Notes: generated by a model from the letters alone, not told the origin. Positions 51,824 to 60,926 are shown, counted from the stretch's first letter. The stretch is DNA of 64,000 bases from CALROG01 sp943369755 (GCA_943369755.1 CALROG020000012.1:1-64000); one strand, 5' to 3'. Numbers and translations: made by a program.

Positions 51824-53026
51824 ATGCCCCACGCTTTTATTTGTGATGCCATCCGCACCCCCTTTGGCCGCTACGGCGGCGCGCTCAGCAGTGTGCGCAC
51901 CGACGACCTGGGGGCCATCCCGCTCAAGGCCTTGATGGCGCGCAACCCGAATGTCGACTGGGCGGCCGTGAGCGATGTGATCTTTGGCTGCGCCAACCAG
52001 GCTGGCGAAGACAACCGCAATGTGGCCCATATGGCAAGCCTGCTGGCGGGTTTGCCGATGGACGTGCCGGGTGCCACCATCAACCGCCTGTGCGGCTCGG
52101 GCCTGGACGCGGTGGGTACAGCGGCACGCGCCATCAGGGCCGGGGAGGCCACGCTGATGATTGCCGGGGGTGTGGAAAGCATGAGCCGCGCGCCCTTTGT
52201 GATGCCCAAGGCAGAAAGCGCCTTCAGCCGTGCCAGTGCGGTTTACGACACCACCATTGGCTGGCGTTTTGTCAACCCGCGCATGAAGCAAATGTATGGC
52301 GTGGACGCCATGCCCGAGACCGCCGAGAACGTGGCCACTGACTTCAAGATCGACCGCGAATCCCAGGACCGCATGGCCCTGGCCAGCCAGTTAAAGGCCG
52401 TGGCGGCGCAGAAGGCCGGCCACTTTGACAGCGAGATCACGCCGGTCACCATCGTCCAGAAAAAAGGCGACGCGTTGGTGGTGAGCAAAGACGAGCACCC
52501 GCGTGAAACCTCGATCGAGGCGCTGGCCAAACTTAAAGGCGTGGTGCGCCCGGATGGCACCGTCACGGCTGGCAATGCCAGTGGGGTAAACGACGGCGCC
52601 TGCGCGCTGCTGCTGGCCGACGAAGCCAGCGCCGCCAGGCACGGCCTGACCCCCAGGGCCCGCGTGGTGGGCATGGCCACCGCCGGCGTGGCACCGCGCA
52701 TCATGGGCATAGGCCCCGCGCCTGCCACCCAAAAGGTGCTGGCGCTCACCGGCATCAGGCTCGAACAGCTCGACGTGATTGAACTCAACGAAGCCTTTGC
52801 CGCCCAGGGGCTGGCGGTGCTGCGCCAACTGGGCCTGCGCGACGATGACGAACGGGTCAACCGCTGGGGCGGTGCCATTGCCCTGGGCCACCCGCTGGGT
52901 GCCAGCGGCGCGCGGCTGGCGACCACGGCGGTGAACCAGTTACACAGCAGTGGTGGCCGCTACGCGCTGTGCACCATGTGCATTGGCGTGGGGCAGGGCA
53001 TTGCAGTGATTCTGGAGCGCGTGTAG
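51824..53026 (+). CDS. pcaF: PcaF, 3-oxoadipyl-CoA thiolase
   Basis: This protein has 400 residues from the ATG at 51824. Thiolase motifs are NRLCGSGLDAVGTAARAI (nucleophilic Cys), LNEAFAAQGLAVLRQLGL, NRWGGAIALGHPLGASGARL and ALCTMCIGVGQGIAVI (second Cys). The N terminus AFICDAIRTPFGRYGGALSSVRTDDLGAIPL is typical of PcaF/PaaJ. It splits 3-oxoadipyl-CoA into succinyl-CoA and acetyl-CoA, and can also serve phenylacetate breakdown, whose other genes are at 7.7-11.2 kb. Confidence 0.93.
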   Translation: MPHAFICDAIRTPFGRYGGALSSVRTDDLGAIPLKALMARNPNVDWAAVSDVIFGCANQAGEDNRNVAHMASLLAGLPMDVPGATINRLCGSGLDAVGTAARAIRAGEATLMIAGGVESMSRAPFVMPKAESAFSRASAVYDTTIGWRFVNPRMKQMYGVDAMPETAENVATDFKIDRESQDRMALASQLKAVAAQKAGHFDSEITPVTIVQKKGDALVVSKDEHPRETSIEALAKLKGVVRPDGTVTAGNASGVNDGACALLLADEASAARHGLTPRARVVGMATAGVAPRIMGIGPAPATQKVLALTGIRLEQLDVIELNEAFAAQGLAVLRQLGLRDDDERVNRWGGAIALGHPLGASGARLATTAVNQLHSSGGRYALCTMCIGVGQGIAVILERV

Positions 53027-53041
53027 GCCCGGCCTGCCCCG

Positions 53042-55186
53042 TTAGAGGTTGCCCGCAAACAGCCGCCGGATCACCACGTCCTTGAGACTGTGCACCTCGG
53101 CCAGACCGAGGCGCTCCAGGTACGCTTGCGGCGCCTCCTTGCCGGCCCACAGGGCGCGCAGTGCCAGTTGCAGCAACTCGCCCGGGTGGTGTGTCGCGTG
53201 TTTGAGCTTTTTGAGCGCCCGCACGATGTGGAGCTCGTCGTCCGTCAGGTCGGTGCCGAACGGGAAGTCGGGCAGTAGTTGTGCCTCGGCCCAGGGGTGG
53301 AGTTTTTCTTCCAGCGCCTGCGGCAGGTTCTGGCGGTAGCGTTCGGGCAGTTCCCAGGTGGCGTCCAGCTTGCCGTGGGCCTTGGCCTGGCTTACCAGTT
53401 CATCCTGAAAGCGTGAGTCCGCTATCGCGATCAACCGCTTGACGACTTCGCCGTCTGGCTGGCCGCGCAGGTCGGCGACACCGTATTCGGTGACGATGAT
53501 GTCGCGCAGGTGGCGCGGAATGGTGGTGTGGCCGTAGTTCCAGACAATGCTGCTCTTCAGGCCGTCCTTGTTGTCGTGGGTGGCACGAAGCATCATGACC
53601 AGCCTCGCATCGGGCAGAGCGTGGGCCATGGCCACAAAGTTGTATTGCCCGCCCACACCGCTGACCACCTGGCCGGATTCCAGCGCGTCGGATGCGGCCG
53701 CGCCCAGCAGCGTGACGATCATGGTGGTGTTCATGAAGCGGGCCTTGCGCCGTTGCACCCGCTTGAGCCCGCCCTGGCCCGCGTGCTCGGAATACAGCTG
53801 ATTGATGAAGTCGATCCGCGTCATGTCGATCTTCGCCAGCTCCTGAGGCGGCATGGTGCGCAGGCGTTCGTAAAAGTCTCGCGGACCCAGAAAGAAGCCA
53901 CCGGTCATGAACACGCCATGCAGCAGCCTTTTCCCAAGCATGTGTTCTGCCAACACCGGCTGGGCTGCGGCGTCTTGTGGCGCAGCGCTACAGCGGTAGG
54001 TGCCTTCTGGCGCGTGGCGCACCAGCTCCGCGCCGCGCAGCTCTACGTCGGCGCGCAGCACGCCCCAGTGGCGCAGGAATGCGACGTCTGGTTCGCGCAA
54101 CGGCGAGCCAATGCGCCCAGCCTCCAGCAACGCCAGCAGGGTGTCTGTGTTCACGGCTTCGTCGGCGATGCGGCCCTCGTTGATGAGGCGCTGCAGCGCT
54201 TCGTCAGCAAACACCTCGCGCCGGATGATGCCGGCCTCTATGAGTTTGAGAAAGCCGTTGACGAACATTTCCGAGCAACCATACAAGCCCTGTTCAAAGC
54301 GGCCAAACTCCCGGTTGGCCACGCCGTCCGGGCACAGGCTGTCCAGGATCTGGCGGTACTCAGCGCTGTGCCGCTCGCGCACGATCAGTGCCTGGCCGAT
54401 GGCGTCGCCCAGCGAGCCGATGCCGATTTGCAGCGTGCCGCCGTCTTCCACCAGGCTGCTGGCGTGCAGCCCGATCGCGTAGTCGGCAGCGCTGACCTTG
54501 CCGTTGGGCGGGGCAAACAACGCGTGCGTGGCCGCCGGGTCGGTCACCACAAGGTCAAAAAAGCCAGGGCTGACTTCAGCGCCATTGGGCATGAACGGCA
54601 TCTGCCGGTTGATGACGCCGATCTTGAGCAGTGGCTGGCCCGCCTGGGCCAGCTTTTCCACCACTTCAAACACCACGTCGGGGTTGCTGGACAGGCTCAG
54701 GCGCAGGCTGTCGCCCTCGCCCCGCGCGGCGACAGCCTGGGCAATCACGTTCATGCCTTGCACCGCCATGTCGCGCGCCACGAAGGTGTAGTTGGTGGAG
54801 ATGTAGCCTTGCTGCGCAACTGCATTGCCCACGTAGTCGCCGGTTTTCATGAAGAATTCATGCACCTCCACATTGGGCGGCAGCGTGTGGGCGCGCAGAT
54901 CTTTCACGTAGTCCAGGTCGGGATAGTCGGCAAACACGCGTTCCACCAGTGGGGCCAGAAAGTGCTGCTCCAGCGCGCTGTTGCCCACCGGCTTTTCAAG
55001 CGACAGCGCGGTGATGATGCGCAGCCGGCGCGCCGGGTTGGCCTTGATGCGACGGTACAGCGCGTTGACAAAAGGGTTGGGCTTGCCAATGGCCAACGGG
55101 ATGCCCAGCACGATGTCGCCGGGCACGGTGTCCAGTACATGGTCTACGGCGGCGGCAATGGAATCAATCATCAAGGGGGCTTGCAT
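53042..55186 (-). CDS. Acetyl-CoA hydrolase/transferase family protein
   Basis: This protein has 714 residues from the ATG at 55186, which has GGAGATGCC just before it. A much longer upstream frame is a shadow of the MFS gene. Motifs are IVLGIPLAIGKPNPFVNALYRR in the N-terminal half, the family block LQIGIGSLGDAIGQALIVRERH, and in the C-terminal half VVSGVGGQYNFVAMAHALPDARLVMMLRATHDNKDG and DIIVTEYGVADLRGQPDGEVVKRLI. Family members transfer or hydrolyse CoA from acetyl-CoA or other acyl-CoAs. At over 700 residues it is longer than the 420-500-residue acetate CoA-transferases. Its substrate is unknown. It is convergent with pcaF. Confidence 0.85.
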   Translation of the reverse strand: MQAPLMIDSIAAAVDHVLDTVPGDIVLGIPLAIGKPNPFVNALYRRIKANPARRLRIITALSLEKPVGNSALEQHFLAPLVERVFADYPDLDYVKDLRAHTLPPNVEVHEFFMKTGDYVGNAVAQQGYISTNYTFVARDMAVQGMNVIAQAVAARGEGDSLRLSLSSNPDVVFEVVEKLAQAGQPLLKIGVINRQMPFMPNGAEVSPGFFDLVVTDPAATHALFAPPNGKVSAADYAIGLHASSLVEDGGTLQIGIGSLGDAIGQALIVRERHSAEYRQILDSLCPDGVANREFGRFEQGLYGCSEMFVNGFLKLIEAGIIRREVFADEALQRLINEGRIADEAVNTDTLLALLEAGRIGSPLREPDVAFLRHWGVLRADVELRGAELVRHAPEGTYRCSAAPQDAAAQPVLAEHMLGKRLLHGVFMTGGFFLGPRDFYERLRTMPPQELAKIDMTRIDFINQLYSEHAGQGGLKRVQRRKARFMNTTMIVTLLGAAASDALESGQVVSGVGGQYNFVAMAHALPDARLVMMLRATHDNKDGLKSSIVWNYGHTTIPRHLRDIIVTEYGVADLRGQPDGEVVKRLIAIADSRFQDELVSQAKAHGKLDATWELPERYRQNLPQALEEKLHPWAEAQLLPDFPFGTDLTDDELHIVRALKKLKHATHHPGELLQLALRALWAGKEAPQAYLERLGLAEVHSLKDVVIRRLFAGNL

Positions 55187-55288
55187 GGCATCTCCAGCGT
55201 GCATATGGGTACAGATTAGTTGCGTGCTGGGGCTGGCGGTTTGACATGGCGCAATCTCCTGCGCTTGCAAAACAACTTGGCGCAGCGC

Positions 55289-55313
55289 GCCTGCGCGTGG
55301 GCAGGCTTTTTTT
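55289..55313 (+). terminator. Orphan plus-strand terminator
   Basis: GCCTGC (55289-55294) and GCAGGC (55301-55306) form a perfect six-base stem around GCGTGG, followed by seven T. It points in the plus direction between two minus-strand genes, so no annotated gene uses it. On the minus strand the hairpin is preceded by A's and has no T run. Confidence 0.6.
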
Positions 55314-55323
55314 GTGAAGCGGT

Positions 55324-56520
55324 TCAGGGGGCCATGCGCTGGCGCTGGGCCAGCACCGCCCACAACAGCGCGCCGCAGAGCGCAAACACCAGCATCAGCC
55401 AGCCCAGATTGACCGAGCCGTGGTGCGGCACCAGGCCCACCAGATAACCCCCGGTGGCGCCCATCAGCTGCTGCATCAACCCCGCCACCGCCGCCGCCGC
55501 GCCGGCCAGTGCGGGTATGACGCCCACCGTGCCGCCCAGCGTGGCTGGCATCAGCAGGCCGTGGCCCAGCCCGAGCAGCATCAGCGGCAGCGCAAAAGCC
55601 AGCGGGCTGAGTACACCGCCCAGGCCCAGTGCCAACATCAACGCCACGCCGCCCACCGTGCTGGCGTGGCCAAGCTGCATCAAGTGGGCGTCGGGCACGC
55701 GGTGCGACAGGCGGCTGGCGATAAAGTTGCCCGCGATGTACGACAGCGGCACGAGCATGATGAAAAAGCCCACCCGGTCCGGCCCCACACCGTAGCTGCC
55801 CAGCACCACTGGCGCACCCGCCAAAAAGGTGTAGAAGGTGGCCGCCGTCATGGACAAAATGCCCACATACAGCAAAAAAGCGGGCTCGCGCGCCAGCCGC
55901 GCGTAGGCCGCGCCCATGGCCCGCAGCCAGTGGGGCTGCGCCGCGGCCTGGGGCGGGTGCGCTGGCAAGCTGCGCCAGGCGGCCAGCCACAGCACTGCGG
56001 CCAGCACCGCCATCAGCACAAAGTTGGCCTGCCAGCCCAGGCGCACATGCAGCTGCCCGCCCACGATGGTGGCCGCCGGCGGGCACAGGCCCATGCACAT
56101 GCCGACGTAGGCCAGCACCCGGGTGCGCTCGGGTCCGCTGAACAAGTCTTGCACCATGGCCCGGCCTACCACCATGCCTGCGGCGCAGCCCGCGCCTTGC
56201 AGCACCCGCGCCGCGGTCAGGCTGGGCAAGTCGGGTGCCAGCGCCGCCAGCACCGATCCGGCGAACGCCAGCGCAAGGCCGGTCATCAACACCTTTCTGC
56301 GGCCCAGCCGGTCAGACAGCGGGCCGTACAGCAGTTGCAGGCAGCCATAGGCCACCACATAACCGCTGAAGGTGAGCTGCACTGCCGCCTGGCTGGCCCC
56401 GAAGGTGGTACCCCACTCCTGCATGGACGGAATGCAGATCGTCATGGCCAGCAGGCCAAAGGCAAGCTGGCCGATCAGGTTGGCAATCAGCAGGGCGTGG
56501 GAAGCGGGTTTGTGAGGCAT
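55324..56520 (-). CDS. MFS transporter, Bcr/CflA-like drug exporter
   Basis: This protein has 398 residues with about twelve membrane helices. The loop 2-3 motif is YGPLSDRLGRRKVLMTGLALAFAGS, and motif C-like GGQLHVRLGWQANFVLMAVL follows VGRAMVQDLF, which is the Bcr/CflA subgroup pattern. Likely an inner-membrane proton-driven exporter of an unknown compound. The ATG at 56520 faces the serine hydrolase gene across a repeat. The acetyl-CoA hydrolase gene follows on the same strand after a 137-base gap holding the plus-strand terminator. Confidence 0.87.
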   Translation of the reverse strand: MPHKPASHALLIANLIGQLAFGLLAMTICIPSMQEWGTTFGASQAAVQLTFSGYVVAYGCLQLLYGPLSDRLGRRKVLMTGLALAFAGSVLAALAPDLPSLTAARVLQGAGCAAGMVVGRAMVQDLFSGPERTRVLAYVGMCMGLCPPAATIVGGQLHVRLGWQANFVLMAVLAAVLWLAAWRSLPAHPPQAAAQPHWLRAMGAAYARLAREPAFLLYVGILSMTAATFYTFLAGAPVVLGSYGVGPDRVGFFIMLVPLSYIAGNFIASRLSHRVPDAHLMQLGHASTVGGVALMLALGLGGVLSPLAFALPLMLLGLGHGLLMPATLGGTVGVIPALAGAAAAVAGLMQQLMGATGGYLVGLVPHHGSVNLGWLMLVFALCGALLWAVLAQRQRMAP

Positions 56521-56602
56521 GCAGTGCGGGGCGGGTTGTGTCCCTTGACTGTACAGAAGCGGTGCCTTGGCTGCGGTTTTGCCGGTGTTTTGGAGCTAAA
56601 CG

Positions 56603-56650
56603 GGCTGTAGCCCGCATAAACATTGCGCTAGCCACTATAAAAATGATAGC
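56603..56650 (+). repeat. 48-bp dispersed repeat (between MFS and serine hydrolase genes)
   Basis: It reads GGCTGTAGCCCGCATAAACA, then TTGCGCTAGCCACTATAAAA, then ATGATAGC. It is the only full copy that is not at a gene end: it sits in a divergent promoter region, 67 bases before the serine hydrolase start. Confidence 0.85.
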
Positions 56651-56716
56651 GCATTGGCAACCACTGGCGTATCGTGTCAAATCCGGCTATTGAATAACGA
56701 CACTGAGGAGACACCG

Positions 56717-57931
56717 TTGAAGCTCAAAAAAATCGCCCTCGGACTACTGGTTATTGTTGCCGTTGCTGGCACGGCCCGCTGGTTCAGCCTGGACAAGGAA
56801 ACCCGCGGCCTGCTGGCAACCTTTCCCACCAACCGCGACTTGCTGTTCTGGAACCAGTCGCAGCGCGACGCCGCCTTTCGGGCGCTGGACCGGGTTTCAC
56901 TGTTGGCCAAGTGGCGGGTGGTTGCGCCGGCCAGCACCCCCATGCCTTTGCCCCCCGGCCCGCCACTCAAACTGGGGCTGGACATCGACGCCTACATGGC
57001 GAGCCAGCGCAGCGCGGCACTGCTGATCCTGCACGACGGCAAACTGCGCTTTGAACGCTATGGCCTGGGCTTTGACAACAGCGGGCGCTGGACCAGCTTT
57101 TCGGTGGCCAAGTCGTTCACCTCCACCCTGGTCGGCGCGGCCATTCGCGACGGGCACATCAAGAGCATGGACGACAAGGTCAGCGACTACATCCCTCAAA
57201 TGAAAGGCTCGGCCTACGACGCGGTCAGCATTCGCCAGCTTCTGACCATGACCTCTGGCGTGAAGTGGAACGAAGACTACGCCGACCCGAACTCCGACGT
57301 CGCCAAGTTCAACAACCACAGGCCTGAAGACGGCGTGGACGCTGCGGTGAGCTACATGCGCAAGCTGCCGCGCGAGGTGGCCCCCGGCACCCGCTGGCTC
57401 TACAGCACCGGCGAGACCAACCTGGTGGGCATTTTGCTGAGCCAGGCAACCAAGCGGCCGCTGGCGCAGTACCTGGAAGAAAAGATCTGGGTACCTGCTG
57501 GCATGGGCCAGCAGGCCACCTGGATATTGAATAAGACCGGGCAGGAAATCAGTGGCTGCTGCATCCAGGCCGCGCCACAAGACTTTGCCCGGCTCGGGCA
57601 ATTCATTCTGAACGGTGCGGTTGTCAAAGGGCAAAGCATCGTGCCTGACGGCTGGCTTGCTGAAGCCACCAGCGCGCGCACCGGCATCAACCAGCCCGGG
57701 CGCGGCTACGGTTACCAGTGGTGGACCTATGACGACGGCAGCTTTGCAGCGCGCGGCATTTTTGGCCAGGGCATCTTTATCGACCCCAAGCGCAAACTGG
57801 TGATCGCTTCCAACGCCAACTGGGCGGGTGGCGCCAACTACAAGCCGTCCAGCGACGAACGCGAGGCGTTTTACAAGGCGGTGCAGATGGCAGTGGACAC
57901 GGAAGCCGGCGGGGCTGTGCCCGCGCGATGA
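56717..57931 (+). CDS. Serine hydrolase of the beta-lactamase/class C family
   Basis: The start is the TTG at 56717, because GAGGAG lies six bases upstream; this gives 404 residues. Residues 1-21 are a membrane anchor or signal sequence (LKKIALGLLVIVAVAGTARW). The active-site motif is SVAKSFTSTLVGAAI (SxxK), the second is YSTGETNLVG (Y-x-N type) and the third region is GIFGQGIFIDPKRKLVI. The class includes esterases, D-aminopeptidases and beta-lactamases. The true substrate is unknown. It is convergent with the GST gene, with a terminator between. Confidence 0.86.
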   Translation: MKLKKIALGLLVIVAVAGTARWFSLDKETRGLLATFPTNRDLLFWNQSQRDAAFRALDRVSLLAKWRVVAPASTPMPLPPGPPLKLGLDIDAYMASQRSAALLILHDGKLRFERYGLGFDNSGRWTSFSVAKSFTSTLVGAAIRDGHIKSMDDKVSDYIPQMKGSAYDAVSIRQLLTMTSGVKWNEDYADPNSDVAKFNNHRPEDGVDAAVSYMRKLPREVAPGTRWLYSTGETNLVGILLSQATKRPLAQYLEEKIWVPAGMGQQATWILNKTGQEISGCCIQAAPQDFARLGQFILNGAVVKGQSIVPDGWLAEATSARTGINQPGRGYGYQWWTYDDGSFAARGIFGQGIFIDPKRKLVIASNANWAGGANYKPSSDEREAFYKAVQMAVDTEAGGAVPAR

Positions 57932-57933
57932 GT

Positions 57934-57955
57934 AAAAAATAGCAGCCCGCTGCTA
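57934..57955 (-). terminator. Terminator of the GST operon, overlapping its stop codon
   Basis: On the minus strand TAGCAGC and GCTGCTA flank two G's, giving a short stem followed by six T. The TAG that begins the hairpin is the GST stop codon at 57953-57955. Confidence 0.75.
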
Positions 57956-58585
57956 CAGCTTCACCGATGGCCGCTCCCCCATGGCGGCGCGCCAGCGCAG
58001 CAGGTGGGGGTGCTGCTCACCAGGCTTTACCTTCACCACCCGGGCAAAGTCCACTGCCACCACAGCCGTAATGTCGGCAATGCTGAACTGGTTGGCGGCA
58101 ATGAATTCACGCCCGGTCAGCCGGGTATTCAGCGTGTCAAAAAAGTTCTGCAAGCGCGCCTGCCCGCGCTGTGCCAGCTCGGGGATCTGCGCATAGTCCA
58201 CCGGGCCGGGCAGGGCGCGGTTGACCATGGCGGGGGAGGCGTTGCGCAGTGTCTCGGCAATCGCCATCAGGCCTTCAAATTCAATGCGCCATTGCCAGCT
58301 GGCAATCTCGGCCTTGTCTTGTGGGGTGGTGCCCAGCAGCGGCGGCTGCGGATAGCGGGCCTCGATGTAGGCGGCGATGGCTGCGTTGTCCGTCAGCACC
58401 AAGCCATCTTCGGTTAGCAGCGCAGGCACGGTGCATTGCGGATTGATGGCCCGGTAGGCGTCACCCATTTGCTCGGCGTTTTTCAGGTCCACCTGAATGC
58501 TGTGATGGGTAATGCCCTTTTCAGCCAGAAGCATGCGCGCGCGGCGCGGGCTGGGGGCGGTGGCGCAGTCGTAAAGGGTGATCAT
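57953..58585 (-). CDS. Glutathione S-transferase family protein
   Basis: This protein has 210 residues from the ATG at 58585, overlapping the yghU-like stop (ATGA). The N-terminal thioredoxin-like domain reads MITLYDCATAPSPRRARMLLAEKGI and NPQCTVPALLTEDGLVLTDNAAIAAYIEARYP, with the cis-Pro and the glutathione-binding DNAAI. The all-helical C-terminal domain has REFIAANQFSIADITAVVAVDFAR. The substrate is unknown. A terminator begins at the stop codon. Confidence 0.9.
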   Translation of the reverse strand: MITLYDCATAPSPRRARMLLAEKGITHHSIQVDLKNAEQMGDAYRAINPQCTVPALLTEDGLVLTDNAAIAAYIEARYPQPPLLGTTPQDKAEIASWQWRIEFEGLMAIAETLRNASPAMVNRALPGPVDYAQIPELAQRGQARLQNFFDTLNTRLTGREFIAANQFSIADITAVVAVDFARVVKVKPGEQHPHLLRWRAAMGERPSVKL

Positions 58586-59454
58586 TGCGGGGCCACTTTG
58601 TCTTGCGTTTTGGTGTCGAAGTCGCTGGCGTCGTGGCGCTCGCGTAGCTGGTTGGCTGGCTCCCCCTCTACCCGGTTGACCATGCGGCCGCGGCGCACGG
58701 CGGGGCGTTGCGCGATCTCGTCGGCCCAGCGCAGCACGTGGGTGTAGGTGTGCACCTGCAGGAACTCGCCGGATTCGTAGGCCTGGCCCTTGACCAGCCG
58801 GCCGTACCAGGGCCAGATGGCCATGTCGGCCACGGTGTAGTCGTCGCCCGCGATGTAACGGGTCTCGGCCAGGCGGCGGTCCAGCACGTCCATCTGGCGT
58901 TTGACTTCCATGGCGTAGCGGTCGATGGCGTACTGGATCTTCTCGGGCGCGTAGGCATAAAAGTGCCCGAAGCCGCCACCCAGGAACGGCGCGCTGCCCA
59001 TTTGCCACATCAGCCAGCTCAGGGTTTCGGCGCGTGCCGCGCCGTGCGTGGGCAAAAAGGCGCCAAATTTCTCGGCCAGGTAGAGCAGGATGGCGCCGGA
59101 CTCGAAGATGCGCACCGGTTGCGGCCCGCTGTGGTCCACCATCACCGGGATCTTTGAGTTGGGGTTGGCCGCCACAAAGCCGCTGCCAAACTGCTCGCCC
59201 TCGTTGATGCGCACCAGCCAGGCGTCGTACTCGGCGCCGCTGTGGCCCAGGGCCAGCAGTTCTTCGAGCATCACCGTCACCTTGACGCCGTTGGGCGTGC
59301 CCAGTGAGTACAGCTGCAGCGGATGCTTGCCCACGGGCAATGGCTTGTCGTGCGTGGCACCGGCCACCGGCCGGTTGATGTTGGCAAAGCGCCCGCCGCT
59401 GCTTTGTGGCGGCGTCCAGACTTTGGGCGGGGTGTATGGGGTGGGTTGGTTCAT
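58582..59454 (-). CDS. yghU: YghU-type glutathione S-transferase
   Basis: This protein has 290 residues. The N-terminal tail is KVWTPPQSSGGRFANINRPVAGATHDKPLPVGKHPLQLYSLGTPNGVKVTVMLEEL, the mark of YghU. The glutathione site has NPNSKIPVMVDHSGPQPVRIFESGAILLYLAEKFG. A C-terminal helical domain contains RYIAGDDYTVADMAIWPWYG. E. coli YghU has disulfide-bond reductase activity and binds two glutathione molecules. Its last four bases overlap the following GST gene. It is divergent from maiA, 39 bases away. Confidence 0.92.
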   Translation of the reverse strand: MNQPTPYTPPKVWTPPQSSGGRFANINRPVAGATHDKPLPVGKHPLQLYSLGTPNGVKVTVMLEELLALGHSGAEYDAWLVRINEGEQFGSGFVAANPNSKIPVMVDHSGPQPVRIFESGAILLYLAEKFGAFLPTHGAARAETLSWLMWQMGSAPFLGGGFGHFYAYAPEKIQYAIDRYAMEVKRQMDVLDRRLAETRYIAGDDYTVADMAIWPWYGRLVKGQAYESGEFLQVHTYTHVLRWADEIAQRPAVRRGRMVNRVEGEPANQLRERHDASDFDTKTQDKVAPQ

Positions 59455-59493
59455 GCGTAATATGGTGCCCGACTTTCAAACTTTGTGCCCACC

Positions 59494-60162
59494 ATGACCA
59501 CTCCCACTCCTTTCGAGCTTTATGCCTTCTGGCGTTCGTCGGCCACTTTTCGGGTGCGCGTGGCACTCAACCTCAAGGGCCTGAGCGCGCAAGAACATCA
59601 GGTCAACCTGGAGGCGGGCGAACAGCGCAGCGCAGCGTTCTTGCAGTTGAGCCCGCTGGGCGGTACCCCGGCGCTGGTGGTGGCGGGGCAACCGCCCATC
59701 ACGCAGTCGCTGGCCATTCTGGAGTTTCTGGACGAATACCAGCCCCAGCCACCGCTGCTGCCGGGCGACCTGCATGGCCGCGCACGGGTGCGCTCGCTGG
59801 CCGGCATGCTGGTGGCCGACACCCACCCGCTGGTCACGCCGCGCGTGCGCAAGTACCTCACGGCCCAGGCCGGTTTTGACGACGCGCGCTGGCGGGCCTG
59901 GCAAATTCAGTGGTTCAGCACCGGCCTGGCCGCGCTGGAGCAACGCCTGGGCACTGAAAGCGCCACCGGCGTGTACTGCCATGGCGACGCAGTGAGCCTG
60001 GCCGACATTTGCCTGGCCAGCATCTATGCCGTGCTGCGGGTGTTCAGGATTGAGGTGCACAACCTGCCGACCATCGACCGCATCATGCAGGCCTGCGACG
60101 CCCATCCCGCCTTTCACAAGGCCAGCCCGTTGTTGCAGGTGGGGGCGCCGGCGGCGCTGTAA
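59494..60162 (+). CDS. maiA: MaiA-like maleylacetoacetate isomerase (zeta-class GST)
   Basis: This protein has 222 residues from the ATG at 59494; the in-frame GTG at 59485 is the alternative. The zeta-class signature is YAFWRSSATFRVRVALNLKGL, with the active Ser-Ser. SPLGGTPALVVAGQPPITQSLAILEFLDEY and DAVSLADICLASIYAVLRVF follow. The enzyme isomerises maleylacetoacetate, or maleylpyruvate in the gentisate route, with glutathione. Neither HmgA nor gentisate genes are nearby to decide. It shares one base with the TauE-type gene start. Confidence 0.87.
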   Translation: MTTPTPFELYAFWRSSATFRVRVALNLKGLSAQEHQVNLEAGEQRSAAFLQLSPLGGTPALVVAGQPPITQSLAILEFLDEYQPQPPLLPGDLHGRARVRSLAGMLVADTHPLVTPRVRKYLTAQAGFDDARWRAWQIQWFSTGLAALEQRLGTESATGVYCHGDAVSLADICLASIYAVLRVFRIEVHNLPTIDRIMQACDAHPAFHKASPLLQVGAPAAL

Positions 60163-60926
60163 TGACCTTCCCGCTGATCACCGAGCCATTTTTCTACGCC
60201 GTTGCCGTGCCGGCAGTTTTGCTGCTGGGCATCAGCAAAAGCGGCTTTGGCGCGGGCATGGGCGCGCTGGCGGTGCCCATGATGGCGCTGGCCGTGACGG
60301 TGCCGCAGGCGGCGGCCATTCTGATGCCGGTGCTGCTGGTGATGGACCTGTTGGGCATGGCGGCTTTTCGCAAAGAGCTGGACCGCAGCTTGCTGAAGTT
60401 TCTGGTTCCTTGTGCCTTGCTGGGCACGGTGGTGGGTACGCTGCTGTTCAAATTGCTAGACGCCCAACTGGTGGCCGGGCTGGTGGGGGTGGTCACGCTG
60501 CTGTTCCTGGCGCAGCGCCTGCTGTTTCCGCCGCGCCCCGACCAGCCGCCCCCGCCGCGCTGGGCCGGTGCCATCCTGACCGTTATGGCTGGCTTCACCA
60601 GCTTCATTGCCCATGCCGGTGGCCCGCCGCTCAACGCCTACCTGATCCCGCTCAAGCTCAAGCCGCTGGTGTTCACGGCCACCGTGGCGTTTCTGTTCTT
60701 TTTTGTGAACCTCAGCAAATGGCTTCCCTACGCCTGGCTGGGTCTGCTGGACCTGCGCAACATGGCCACATCGATTGTGCTGCTGCCCCTGGCACCGGTG
60801 GGGGTGTTTATTGGTGTGCGCATTGCGCGGCGCATCAAACCGGTGCTGTTTTATCGCTTCATTTATGCCGGCATGTTCCTCACCGGCTGCAAACTGGTGT
60901 GGGACGGCTTCGCTCATTTGCTATAA
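60162..60926 (+). CDS. TauE/SafE family sulfite exporter-like membrane protein
   Basis: This protein has 254 residues with about eight hydrophobic helices. The family repeat is GISKSGFGAGMGALAVPMMALAVTVPQAAAILMPVLLVMD and the second half has GFTSFIAHAGGPPLNAYLIPLKL. Members export sulfite or organosulfur acids, or are uncharacterised. The start shares an A with the maiA stop (TAATG). The stop TAA is contributed by the 48-bp repeat (TTGCTATAA), so the last residues (FAHLL) end at the repeat border. Confidence 0.86.
   Translation: MTFPLITEPFFYAVAVPAVLLLGISKSGFGAGMGALAVPMMALAVTVPQAAAILMPVLLVMDLLGMAAFRKELDRSLLKFLVPCALLGTVVGTLLFKLLDAQLVAGLVGVVTLLFLAQRLLFPPRPDQPPPPRWAGAILTVMAGFTSFIAHAGGPPLNAYLIPLKLKPLVFTATVAFLFFFVNLSKWLPYAWLGLLDLRNMATSIVLLPLAPVGVFIGVRIARRIKPVLFYRFIYAGMFLTGCKLVWDGFAHLL

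Noticed and set aside
53042..56098. A 1018-codon open frame that looks like a fusion of an MFS-region peptide with the acetyl-CoA hydrolase
   Set aside because: The upstream 300 codons are a shadow of the real MFS gene in another frame, and an ATG with a good ribosome site at 55186 starts the hydrolase.
57953..59566. A 537-codon open frame that could be read as a larger GST fusion
   Set aside because: The first part runs through the YghU gene in a different frame, and the 210-residue GST starts at an ATG overlapping the YghU stop.
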